Assembly: GCF_000150275.1 (NCBI RefSeq)
Contig: NW_002060946.1
Location: 6,615,855-6,679,854 of the forward strand
Length of the DNA: 64,000 nt
Source of the DNA: Trichoplax adhaerens
Lineage: Eukaryota > Placozoa > Uniplacotomia > Trichoplacea > Trichoplacidae
Direction of reading: 5' to 3'
In this document: piece after piece, positions 41,001 to 54,088 of the stretch
How the letters are laid out: the number at the start of each line of letters is the position of its first letter
Numbering within the stretch: the first letter of the stretch is position 1
Position numbers and translations under genes: made by a program
The notes under the pieces: generated by a model
The model's input: the letters and a program-made list of their open reading frames with translations, nothing else
Told to the model about the DNA's origin: nothing
The model's database searches: none

Positions 41001-44000
41001 TAATAAAATTGCTTATTCTGTAAAAGTATAGTGGATAATTACTTAAGATAGATTATGGATAATCTCGATTATCTCATTTATCAAGAAGTATACGAGAGAA
41101 ATGAGTTATTAAAATCTTTGATATAGTTATTGGTTAACATTAAATTAGCTTGAACTAATAAATCTATTATTTTCCTCACTGTATTGTCTAGTATGGAATA
41201 ATAAATCACATTATCCAGCTGTTGGTAGAAGAGAAATTTGGTCAAGAATATTGGAATGATGTAAAGTAAGTACAATACTTAGTAGTTAGCATGGGAGGCA
41301 ACGTATTCCGAAAAACCGACTCAGTAAAGATAAAATTTTTCATGATCTACTGTATTGTTATAGATCATGAAATAGGTTGATTTTAATTTAAAATGAGTCC
41401 TATATCATAATTAATTTATCACTTATCCCGTAGTATGCAACCGATGTTGAATGATATTAAAATAGTAATCTGATACAAGACGGCTTGCTTCATGATAATC
41501 TCTTTCCCTATCACATCTTCTAAACCGATATTATCATATCCATATCGACACTAATGAATACTATCATTTTTTAAATTAAGTATGCTCCAAAACAAACAGT
41601 TAAGAATTAAGCATAGTAGCTGATTCAGCCATGTTCGTTCATTTGCCCTCTTTTAATCTCGATATCTTTCTTTGATTGAAAGTAATTACCCAATATCAAT
41701 ATTAATCCGATTATCAGATGCGATATTCATTGACCATGAATCGTTAATCCATTAAAATTATGAAATCGATAAAAATTAATCACTGAATAGTTAAAGTATA
41801 GAATTTATACGTTCAAATAGACTTGTTTCCTCTTTATTCAAGAAAGACGAAAGATATACAAGTAATAGTTATTCAATATGTTTAAAATTAAATACCACCA
41901 TTAAAAGAATTTCAAATATGCTAATTATAATTACTGGATCAAATCAACAAAAACAACAAGTATATACAAAAAATATCCGTATCATCATTGAAATTCTTAC
42001 TCATGAAATATTAGTTTCGCATCAGGAATAGATTGTTATAAATTTCAATAGACAAACTGTAAAAGAAATTAATTAAATATCTAATACAATCTAGTATTCT
42101 AATTAAATGCTCTCTATCTTTTAGAATATGATGATTGAGTTATTGCATATTACAACATACCCATTAAAAGTCAGTACATAAGTAGGCTAGTAACTATGCT
42201 ATTTCGTTTTCTCTATTAATTATGATGTTAATCAACTATACTACCAGTAAAAATACGCAGTTTAATTTTTCAGCCATTTCGAATATTATCATGAATAATG
42301 TGGAGTATTCGGTGATGAATGATACTCTAAAATCATATGTATACGGTAAAGTAATATCTTTCAGTAAGTAATATTCTTCGTTATTAAAAATGAAACGACT
42401 CAATATCAAACCTTACAAATAGAGACGGCGAAAAAGTATAAAAATAACTTTCATACCTAAAAGTGGCCCATAAAAATTTTATTAGTAAAGTCCTTACAAT
42501 TTAATATACATAAACTTTATAAGCATCGAAAGCGATTTGATATTGGAAGTACTTTCATTTTACTATATGTAGAAATCAGTTAAAAATAACTCCTGTTAAA
42601 ATAAGTAGAATTAACAACAAGTTCTTTCTACCTTACACTAAATTTGATTACTATTAGTTAATAACGGTAATTTCCAGCAAGAATTTATTTCGTGGACTAT
42701 AATAATATTCCTATTTAAAAATTATTATAAAAGTAATTCATGATATTGGAAATCAAATATTCTTGTTAATTAGATGAAAACCCCTGCACATGCTAACCTA
42801 TTTTTTTATATCGATCAGTACTAGAAGTACAGCACATTAAAGTTTTCCTTGATTAACCGTTGGTAAAACAGATCAAATTGTGTAATCGATACAACTTTTC
42901 TGAAACTTTGTTTTGGAGTCAGATTTCCTACAGCTACACAAATCATGATTAATCAACAATTTCCTCTCTACTACTTGAAATAGCAATTATTGAAATTGCG
43001 CACGGAAAGATAAAGATAATTAATTAATTGATCATTCTCGACGATAACGATGTAATATCGTCAATATGGCAAAGTTTATATCTTAAAACTAGTTAACAGA
43101 ATCTATTTTTACTTATTAATATTTAATGCAGGAGTCACAATGAAAACTTAGTTAGTTGCTGGGTAATATCATCCATTATCTGTTTCTTTTTCTAATAGGT
43201 GAAGTAGAGAAAATATTTAAGAGTCAGCAAACTATCTATAATTAAATATAGTATTCTTTGATAAGTTAACTCCAAATTCTAAATTTTGTTCTATACTGGC
43301 GTTGTACATAAATTTAATTTGAATAATGATACAATATTTCAACAACATTGTAGAAATTTCTACCATTAGAAGTTGAAACTAAAATTAGTATTCTACAATA
43401 AATATTATTAGTAAAAATCTTCACTTCAACACATGCGCCCGTATCATGTCAAACGATATAAGCTTTAGTACGGATAATTATATGCTTATTTTAAACCAGT
43501 CCTCTTACTAAAATATTTCTCTGTAATTTATTAGACATAAACGATTGATTCAATATACTGACTTTTTATACACAGTCCATCGTTGCTAAGAACAGTGTGC
43601 TGTTATGTTATTTTAAAATACTTTCTAGAAAGATATCCTATGTATTATATTGCAGCTCCGTTTTCGATACGTGAAATAGAAGGGTTATCATCTAGTTATA
43701 ATTGAGATACCTAAATGCTCAATTGTATATACATCCATTTCGATTGTAGATGAGTATTAGTGCACAATTTTTACTGTTAAGATTCCAGTTGTATAAAAAA
43801 TGTTGCTATTCCATTTAGAGAGATTCTTTATTCGAAATCATTACGAAATATTCATTTTAAAATAGGCCTTTAGCAAATAATTTTCAAAGATTCACTTTGG
43901 TTAGAATGATTAAACAATAGAGGTTGCAACTACTCTAACTTGTTTAATTAATACTCAACCCTAGCTACCACTAAGCTATCATGAAAATACTACGAAAAAC

Positions 44001-47000
44001 CTCAATTTCAATCTATTAATACTGTATAAGCTAATATTGCCCTTCAATTGTAAAATCTGTGCATCTCGACTCATGAATAACTTAAAAATTCAATCAACGA
44101 CAACTGTTTTCACAGATTCCCAATTGGACTAAAATAACTAACAAGAAGAAGCATTAACCCTATAGCTTTCATACTGTATTCAGTCTTACTGATTTATCAA
44201 ACAATCTAGATCTGTTCATATTAGTTTGCCTTCAAATTATTGTAAGTACGACTATGCCGAATTTATACATTCCAGAGAAATTTATCACCTTAAAGGAGAA
44301 AAATTATCTCATATTTCCGATATATTGTCCTGATTGTAATTACATTATTAATATGCTGCGTTTAACCATATCGTATTTAAATTAATAGATAACAACCCTG
44401 TCGGAGTTACTAATTAATGTAGCACAAAAACATACCTCCCAGACAATAACTAGTAAACAAAAGTTGAGAAGGGGTCAAGGAAACTATCAATTGGATTTCA
44501 AATATAGATCTGGCTAACAGCTTGACTTAATATGACTACAACAATTCATTGCCAGATCTGCACCTTTAATTAAAAAAATGGAAATTATCGAATTAAAATA
44601 GGAAGAGATAAATAAGTAAAAATAATTTCTTGTTAAATTATGTCCATTCCCAATTAAATCTATTATCATAAGTCGGCCGAATATTATTTATCCCACTTTC
44701 GTTAATCATTCTAATTCCGCATTCAATAATTACTTTCGTAATGCTCAATACCAATATACTTTAAAAAAAATGACTGATTTCGGGAACTACCTCTTGAAAT
44801 AACTTTCTGAATGAAATGAAAATATAACACGTACAGTAGAATCGAGCATAAATTTACCCTTTAACTTGAAAGGGTTATAGAAAGTTTATTTGATCAATCT
44901 GAATCACAACGACTTTATTCACGCGTATGCAGAAAAACACTCATTTATAAAATAATATTAAAGTAAATATTCATATTAAAAATAATTATAGACTATACCC
45001 TCTATAGGATCACATCTAACATGACTTACAGTTCAAAAGACTTTATATTGGATTTCGCATTCATTACTTACTGTAATGTAACTTAGTATTGTGATTGTAG
45101 ACTGTTAGCCATGTGTAGTATAATGTACGGTAGATATTTATCCTAAGAGATATTTGGTAGCTGTAACTATAGACTGTAGTGGTAGAGACGCTATGCTAGA
45201 GTACAGATGACTATATACAGTAAGCTGTTGAGTTACTAATATGGCTATAGGTAAAAATAGAACTGTAAATCATATATTAGGATATGGTTAATTCATTGTA
45301 CTTTGGCTGGTGTGAATAATGTCTACGTAAGTACTGTAGTCGTATCCATATTGGATTAATGATGGTCTGCAGTAGAATAGTCTTACTAAGAATAAGTTAA
45401 CTATGTGTAAAATAAGGTAAAAGGTTGCCATGCGGATTGTAGCTGCGAATGCTACGGAAAGTATAAAAGCATGTAACTTTAGATTATTCTGTTAGTTCGT
45501 TGTAGAAGTCTTTAGAAGTAGTATTCGGCTAGAGTAGAGCTGTGTAGTTAATCTTTGTATAAGATTCAATAAAGCCCTTATTTTTCTAAAATTTGGAATT
45601 TCGTGATTGGTATATATCACACTTACATAATATTGCAAAATTCATCATTATAAATGTCTGTTTAATTTCAGCATCAACTTCTGATAAGATTGAATGATAG
45701 AACTAGGCTTATAATTGTGATAATAACAGACATTGCGTCAACAAATTAGCTGAAGCAGTCATAACAACAACGCTTGCCTGAATGAAAACTTTAAATTTAA
45801 TTAAAATAGACCACTGACTGGATTACTTAATCTATAGATTGCTATAAAATATACCGTCGTAAGTGCTAGTTCTAATGTACTCTGTATATAGTTTATATAG
45901 TGCTTTAATAAAATTTAAAAATTAAAGCAGCTAACGTCATTAAAAGCAAGTTTGATCCTCAATTAGACTTATTCACTCTCTTCTCCGTTGTCAATTAATC
46001 TTTACTTACAACGCCAATTTCCATCAAAGTTTCATTAACTGCCTAGTAAACTAATTATAATATCGCGAAAAAATCAGATTCTACTATTGTAGATAAATGC
46101 AACTCTATAGAAACTAAATCTTTTACACTCGTAAAATTTAATTTTAAATTTTACGTAAATATTCTTTTCATTTAAGGTATGTATGCATATGCTATAAATA
46201 ATAAGATATTTCACTTTGCATAGGGAATAACAATTGCATAGATTATAATCATTACATGAACCACTGCGCTCCATTTTTTTATATTTCTTATACATTGAAT
46301 GACTATACTCGTATTCAGGCTTGAAATGGTTACATAGTGTTTACTTTCATTGAACGTAAATCTTATTCAATATGAAATATGACATCTTACACTTAAAATA
46401 GGATACTTAATCATCATAGCAACCAAATTGATAAGAAAAAGAGTTTGCAACTTGATGTAAAACATTTTTATTGTTGATCTTTAGCTAAAATCTGTTTCCA
46501 ATAGGAGTCAAATAGATAGAACGTATCATTCAAACTGAACCCAAGGCATTTATAAATCTTTGAGCTATTTCACAATTTATCTCTTGCTATAGAGGTCTTT
46601 GAGATGCTGATTTTAATGGAGTTAGGCTTTGCTATCCGTAAAAGATTTTTTATGATAGGCGTTTCTATTCGATTTTCACATAAAACTGAAAATTATTGCC
46701 TATCTACGGTTCAATTTTAAATTATTAAGAGAGTTACCGTTTGAATCTATTTGCCTTTTGCAAAATATTCATTTTTATTTATTAAACAGAAAGCATAGTC
46801 TAGAAATAGCTTATTCATACGAATCTGGAAAATTCCATTTCAATCTAGTTATACTTTAATTAACTTACAGCGTAAAAACAAATCAATATAATAATATTTG
46901 AATTAACTGCCGAATACAGTATAATAACACCAATGATTTAATTATCTGGCGTAGAGAGATCGATATTCGCTGGAATGAAATGGCGATTATGTCCAACTAA

Positions 47001-48180
47001 TGTAGAATTTACAAATTTCCTTCGATTTAAACTCTAATACAGTTTAAACTTACTATCAATATTACCATAATTTTAACTATATACTACGTAACAAAATATG
47101 GTAATAGCATGATGATAATCATTTATACTCGTATGCCATAGTATCGCTGAATGCATGAGACTCATAAAATGTCCGGTATATACGTTATTCAATTTTAGTT
47201 CATAGGTCCTTTCAATTACCTACGAATAGAATTTGTTAATTTAATAATTAAATTTTAAAAACTCTTCATGATAACAAATATTAGAAATGATCAGTTTCCA
47301 ATGCAATAGCAGGAACATGGTTGCTATTCCTGCCGTTATATCTCTCTTGCCTTACAAGACAAGAGAAATACTGTAGATGGCAGCCAAATCGTCAGAACTA
47401 TCATTTGCAATAACGTTATAAGAAATTATAACCCACATGCATGATCTTGTTAATTTTTAAAAGGGCAATTCATGCTATATCTTACTGCCTTCCAATTACT
47501 GTTAACAGTTTTCAAATTTACGCGATCATCTAGACCATACTTGAAAATAGCTAGCAGTTTTATAATAATTACTAATAAAAAGCCTGTACGATTAAATACT
47601 TTATTAATCGAAAGGAATAGCGAATTGATTAAAGTTCTTCATCTCGTATGATTTATCGTATTATTATAAATTAAAATAATGCAGCAAAGGGTACTTATAA
47701 TTTCCATGATGCTCATAATTTTTTGTACTCTTGAAATATTTTGCATCTAGTGATTGGAACATACTTTAGATATAGAATTATTCGTCTCGAATTATGTGTA
47801 ACTTATATTTAGTTAACGATATTACTAAAGAATCCTAAATTTACAATTGAAAGATCTGATTTAATAAGTTCTGGAAGACCTAATTAAATCATTGATTTCT
47901 TACGAATTTATATTTAACTATTCCTTATTTTCAATAGCTAGCCTAATTAAACATCAACCTATATTATATTACTACTATAGCATATGAACGGTATATAATA
48001 TTAGATATTGCTATAACATAAGCCATTGCATCGCAGTACGATTTATTGAGTGCCATATTTTTTCAGGCTATAGAAATAAATAATTATAATTTCGGCACTA
48101 GAATAATTTTTAGGTTTTAGGTATAAGCATTATTCCAGTATTATCTACGTATATTGAATAGATCGATATTCATTTCATAA
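26100..48180. other. Long gene-free stretch
   Basis: In about 22 kb I find no frame with a recognisable domain or convincing exon context. The candidates (26168, 31099-31284, 34586-34795, 36594, 39281, 41081, 46074) are 60-81 codons and look like chance in AT-rich DNA. Small local duplications occur near 30835-30930 and 32211-32335, and a 16-base palindrome lies at 29682-29697. The missing 5' exon or exons of the cyclase gene must lie upstream of 48187, so part of this stretch may be intron. Confidence 0.5.
29682..29697. repeat. Perfect 16 bp palindrome
   Basis: AATCAATCGATTGATT equals its own reverse complement. It is followed two bases later by a further half copy, GGATTGATTAA. It could be a dimeric factor site or a chance feature of AT-rich DNA. 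Confidence 0.6.
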
Positions 48181-48186
48181 ATTTAG

Positions 48187-51100
48187 GAATCGAGCTGGTG
48201 ATATTCCCGAAACTTTTATTATGAAGCAAAACTACGACGACAAGATCACCTATGATTTGGTTAGAGCTATTATGGATAAAACAGGTAAAAGCTAATCCTT
48301 CTATGGACTGGATTGATTACAATTTATTGATTATCCTTTATGAAATATAATGATATTATTTCACTCTAGCAGTCTAGTGTAGATAGTGCATTCATTGATT
48401 CAACTTAAAATTTAGTATTCGATTTTAAACCTTTATTTTACGCGTGCACACATCATATATTAGGTATGAGCATCCATCAAGTTTTTCATGCATTTGGTAA
48501 CTTTTGGGTTGAATGGACGGAACGCAGTAACTACATTATTATGATGCGAATTATTGGCCCTAATCTGTATGCCTTTCTTAACAATTTGAATGCTTTACAT
48601 GTTCACTTAAGTATGACATTTTCCAACATGATACCACCGGAATTCTATTGCGAGCGAACTGATAATCCTAATATCTATCGCCTTCATTATCATTCCAATC
48701 GTAAACTACTACGTGGCGTGGCATCCGGCATTATTGAACGAGCTGCTGAAGTAATCTTTAATCTCAAATTGGAAATTGAATGTATTTATGATGGCATTGA
48801 TGAAGACAGGGATACATATCGTAATTATGCTATCTTAGAAATTCGAGAGATTGGTTTAGTCGAAGCTAACAAATGCATTCCTTCTTCAATATCGAAAGAA
48901 AATCTTTCACTTTCCCCACAATTTCTAGATCGAAATGACGATAGTTCAGAAGAATTTATAACCGGTGAAATTTTTTGCGATACATTTCCTTTCCATATCA
49001 TTTTCGATGATGAAATGACAATTCTGAGAACAGGTACTAGTTTATCACGTAAATTACGGCGACTGAGCAGCGTTATCAAGCCAAAAGTAACCGATCTATT
49101 CCAATGTTCTACTCCGCCCATTCGATTAAATAAATCGAACATAATGACATATATCAACAACAATTTTACCTTACAACTGAGATCGGATATTACTGATTAT
49201 TACCTAAACTTGAAAGGCCAAATGATCCGATTAAAGCACGAACGCTTTCTTTTCATTTGCTCACCTGTTGTCGATCGTCTAGCTGATCTTGAAAAGCGAG
49301 GTCTATATATTAGCGATTTCCCAATTCATGATCATTCACGTGAATTAATGTTACTCAATGAGCAACGTGTGGCTGAATTTCATGTCCATAAAAGATTAGA
49401 AGAAACAACTGCAATGTTGGAAAAGACTTCGACAGCTTTAGCTAAAGAAAAAATTAAAACCGACAACTTGCTTCATTCTATGTTACCCCCTACGGTAGCT
49501 GAAAAATTACGAGAAGGTCACGAAGTTGAAGCTGGTGAATATGAATTTGTAACCGTTTTATTTAGTGATATCGTCGGTTTTACCAGTATCTGCAGTCGAT
49601 GTAAACCAATTGATGTGGTAGAATTCTTGAACAATCTCTATACACGATTTGATCAATTGACCAGCCACTACAAAGTATATAAGGTAGGTTAAAATATCAA
49701 CGCTATTAATCTTCTTCAACTAACCTGTAGCATGCCAACATCATTACTGAATGTATTGAACTAATAAGTAACAGTCCAAATTAATTGTAAACTGTTCTTT
49801 AATTGCCGCCATGATTGAAATGAATTGGTTATAATGAATTAATTAAATATAAAAAATATGAATAGAACAACTTTCAAGTATTTTAAACAAATTAATTAAA
49901 CTTTCAAGTAGATTAAACTTATTAAAGCCAGTATAGTGTAGTGTTTGAATTTGAATCAGTTTGAAGTAGAATGGAGTAGAGCTGGAGCTAATCGATAATA
50001 GAAATAAATTTTTTAATTCTATGTAGGTAGAGACTATTGGCGATGCCTATATGGTTGTCAGTGGTGTTCCAGATGTAACTGATGCACACGCTCAAAATGC
50101 TATCGACATGGGTCTAGCCATGATTGAAAAATCTGTTTATGTTTGTTCACCGGCGGATGGTAAACAAATTCAGGTAGTTTTATAATTTCATCATGGTAAT
50201 TTTATATCATTTTAAGTTTTAGTGCAATTCTTTTAAAATGAAAGAAAATTTATAAATCCGCCGCCGTAGCTTCCTTTGCAAGACGCTGATTTCTGGTTGT
50301 AAGCAGAATGCGCACAGTTAAAGAAAACCCATATTTTAGTCTGATCTAGACACAGCGTCTAATTAGGATAAATTATTCAGTCAATTGCATGTCAAGAGTA
50401 TATAATCTCATTCTTGCATTGTATCCGATGAAGCTATTCCTGACAATTATCTAATGAATACCGTAAAGCTTGTTATAGCTAAGCTGAAGGGTTATCAAAC
50501 GTAAATAATATTTAAATTTTCTGCAATAGATTCGAATTGGTATCCATTCAGGACCAGTTGTAGCTGGCGTTGTTGGTCATAAAATGCCACGATATTGTCT
50601 TTTTGGCGATACTGTTAATACTGCCAGTAGAATGGAAAGCCATGGTGTTCCTGGCACGGTTCACATTAGCAGTGCAACTTACGAGTAAGTGAGTTTCACT
50701 TATTGCAATGAAATATGCAATTACTAGATAGATCTGACAGAAGAGATTCTTGCCGTAAATGGTTGCTAGGATATAAATATCAAGTTCAATTTATCTTTAA
50801 TCTTTTAATGTTAATTACTTATGATGAAATAAGTAATCATTGATAGAATCCAATAGAAGACATCCATAAATTATAAAATTTTGTTAAAACATATCAAGGC
50901 ATTCTGATTTATTATCGTATTTATCTTGGAAAATTGATCGTGTCTATTATAAATTAAATTAAAATATCCTTGATATGTGAATCTTTCGCTTTCGTATTAA
51001 AATAATAATTGAATAGGATAATTAGAAGAGATGCGATCAATTTTTTAATATATATACGAAAATAAATCAGAATGCCTTGACACGTGAATTATAAGCCACT

Positions 51101-52214
51101 GATATAAAATATGATAAGCAATCGCCTTAATGTGTGAGTTTCTGGCCGTCGTAATAAAAATTATTAGATAGAATCAATGCACAGTAAGATATAAATGTAG
51201 TAAATTTACTAAGTAGATACCGTAGTAAATATATTAATACTCACACCAATGATATGAGAGTTTTAAACCAAGGTAAAAAAATACGATAGAATAGTCATTG
51301 ATTAAGTGTTGTAGTCTATATCAAACACCAGAGATAGTTACGTTAAATCTACTAAATTATAAAATTTATTTAAATAGTAGTTATTTACTATAAGCTTTCA
51401 GCTATCCAAAAGACATAGTCGTTATAAAAGTATTAATGCAATAGATACAAACGGTAAATATACTCAAACAGAAATAATTCAGTGTACTTTAGATGTGAGA
51501 GTTGTAACGTGCGGTAATTAGATTTGATCAAGATATAAATCTATTCGATATACTCTTAATATATGAATTAGAAATTAATAATCTACCTAGCACATTCTTA
51601 ACAAAGTAGTCATCCATGATCGATAACGATTTCTTCGTACAGGAGCTAATGGTATTGAATTGTTGTACATGTTACAACTACAGCACTCATAAGCAATAGT
51701 AAATAGCTGAAATTTTAAGCTAGTAAATGATTGATAATATAATTTTAATTCATAGTAACAACCTGCTGATTGCCTTATCTATCGTAATAGGCTTGTTAAG
51801 GAGTCCGATTATAAGATTCAATTACGTGGAGATATCACTATTAAGGGAAAAGGAATTATGAGAACCTATTTTGTTCTCAGCGGTAATCAGGTTGAAATAA
51901 AAGAAGTTGAAACCGTTGTTAATGATACCTCAAATAATCATCGTGGCCAAATTCGTTCCCAGCAATGGCTAATTGTCGAAGAAGACACCAATGATGATGA
52001 TACACAACCATCACGTAAATTAAATCTTGAACGTATAGCATCGACGCAATGCGATGCTGGTGTTCAAGTCAATCTTGAAGATGAAAATGGTTTAACTATG
52101 AATTCCAAAGCGCTAGAGGCAAATCCTCCTAACAATCATGGTAGTAGAAATAATCGTCGTCGCACAATTACTGGAAAGAACAAAGCAAGATCATCAATGT
52201 GTTCGCTTCTGTGA
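48187..52214 (+). CDS. Soluble guanylate cyclase, beta-2-like, with C-terminal CAAX box (5' partial)
   Basis: Makes cGMP from GTP and is the likely nitric oxide receptor. Visible exons are 48187-48284, 48464-49683, 50027-50173, 50530-50684 and 51791-52214. All phases agree and all introns are GT-AG. Domain order: the end of the haem-NO-binding domain's N-terminal part ([11 protein letters not shown]), the proximal His in LNALHVHL (codon 48598-48600) and the YxSxR haem-carboxylate motif as YHSNR; then the HNOBA region, a signalling helix ([15 protein letters not shown]), and the cyclase domain from [12 protein letters not shown]. Catalytic residues are all present: metal-binding Asp at 49567 and 50042, guanine-selecting Glu at 50030 and Cys at 50596, and Asn at 50617 and Arg at 50629 of NTASR. 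A tail of about 110 residues ends in CSLL (52200-52211). A long tail with a CAAX box is the hallmark of vertebrate GUCY1B2. The first exon or exons (about 35-40 residues) were not found. Confidence 0.93.
50685..51790 (+). repeat. Cyclase intron 4 with degenerate repeats
   Basis: This 1.1 kb intron contains repeated versions of TAATAGGATAATTAGAAGAGATGC and of CCTTGATATGTGAATCTTTCG, the latter near 50969, 51074 and 51127. They look like an old tandem array of roughly 50-105 base spacing. No coding frame is seen inside. Confidence 0.4.
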
Positions 52215-54088
52215 AAATGCCTTATCAACATGTTTTATGTGGATTTCTCGATAAAGTTTTGGACATGACTTAATTATATTATAAATTGCAATTTGCTCGA
52301 TCTTAATTAAAAAAATGAAATGCTAACAATTGTTAATTTATTTCTACTATAACTCGATTCAAATGATATTCTTTAAAGTTTCATGATATCGAAATACTGA
52401 ATCTTAATCAACCCAATCCTTTACAATCAAGGATGTTAGCATTTATATTACGATTATATCATGATGTTAGAGTATGACCAAATGTTAGCATGTGATGAAG
52501 TTCTCATTTTTTCTTAATTATACATATAATTAATTACTAGAAGAATTTGTTATTATTACTATTATTATTATTTCATGCGGCTGACCATCACTTACACGTT
52601 GAAATTATTCTAAGATAGGTTCTATACCTGGAAAATGTTAATGAATATCATGAGAGATTTAGGATTACTGCATTATTATAATTATTTTGCTGAAACTAAA
52701 TTAAGTATTATCTTCTTGTTATTTTAATTATACAATCTCATTTCTACTAATCTATAAGACTAGACCTTCTTTCATTGATTAGGTATCTGTACCTATGAGT
52801 GATTCATTTTACATATTATGCAATTACTTCTTACTATAATTATTATCAATCTTTGACTTATTCTAATTATATGTAAGTTTATATGCCATGATATCCAGAA
52901 ATAATAGTGCAATATTTACAAAATTCTCTATAAAACTATATCATATCCATATACTATCACGCTTCGTTATGCTACGTATTTACTATATGCGTACATCCAT
53001 AGTTATTTATTTAGCATATCGTATTAGTTTCGTTGAGTAAATCAATGACGTTATTTCTAAGGAGTATTTCAATGCGGATAATTAAACTAACTTTATGAAA
53101 TTTTCACGAATGAATTTACATTTTATTACAGGCACTTGTCACAATATAAATTGAAATTAATAATGCATACTATTGATAACTATATCTGAAGACAGAGTAG
53201 ATCGTATCGATCAGATAATAATATCTAACTTGGCATAACTGTTTAATTCAATTTTTCCATATCCTCATCGCAATGTTATCTTAATAAATGATTTATTAGT
53301 TATCTTCATAATAGAAAAATTTGTTCTAAATTTACAAATGGTCAGTTCGTATATTGCTAAGCATCTGATCCTTATCGCCACTTTGGTAATCGTTAATTAC
53401 CCGCATTACACAAAATCTCGTTGTTATAAATACAAGGTGTCGACACTGTTTTACTGTAGATCTCAAATTAAAAAAAAAATAGAGCGATTTCGTAATTCTT
53501 ATCCGATAAAGATTAATGCGTAAACGCGGTATGGCAACTTTTACCAACCATAATTCTCACTAAATACTGCATAAGAATCATTTCCCTGAACAGGTATACC
53601 TTCAGGTACAGTATTATACCATAGAGCGGAATGTCTTGTAAAACAGAATTCGTACCTATTTTCAACGAAATCTCTATGAAAGACATTATGTCGACTTGCA
53701 ATTAAATGAAGAATGAGGACTTAAGGATCTCGTTTACATCCGTCTACTAAGCATGCAGGGCTGGACATCGTGCAACTCATGCTAAGCATAACTCTTATTA
53801 TACAATCATAAAGCAGAAATAACTCATGAAGAGATTATGTATTTACTTTATTCTTATCCAATATAAGACATATAACAAGACGGCAATTTTCCTATTCGTT
53901 TTTAGTTACTAAATATAACTTCAATACAAATTAGCATGATTAAGTACTGGTAATTGAAACCAATTCCCAGTACTAAAGTATTTGTGTATAGAAATTTATG
54001 AGTTAAATTCCGTCTTTATAAGGTGCACGATTACAGCTTATTCAACTACTGCGGAACATAATTACAGTAATTTGCTGCTTATATTATA
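52215..54088. other. Intergenic between cyclase and ferritin
   Basis: Convergent 3' ends face each other here: the cyclase stop at 52214 on plus and the ferritin stop at 54089 on minus. Most of it is AT-rich noncoding sequence. One 61-codon frame at 53338-53523 with a secretion-like start is listed separately with low confidence. Confidence 0.5.
53338..53523 (+). CDS. Possible small secreted basic peptide, unrecognised
   Basis: A 61-residue frame with a true ATG. The start MVSSYIAKHLILIATLVIV has a basic residue followed by a hydrophobic stretch, as in a signal peptide. The rest has 10 Lys/Arg, one Glu and two Cys. It has no acidic propiece, no intron and no relation in sequence to the 3.5-13.5 kb peptide family. 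I see no promoter. It may be chance in AT-rich DNA. Confidence 0.2.
   Translation: MVSSYIAKHLILIATLVIVNYPHYTKSRCYKYKVSTLFYCRSQIKKKIERFRNSYPIKINA

Noticed and set aside
48825-49163. A 112-codon minus-strand frame
   Set aside because: It is the antisense shadow of the large guanylate cyclase exon.
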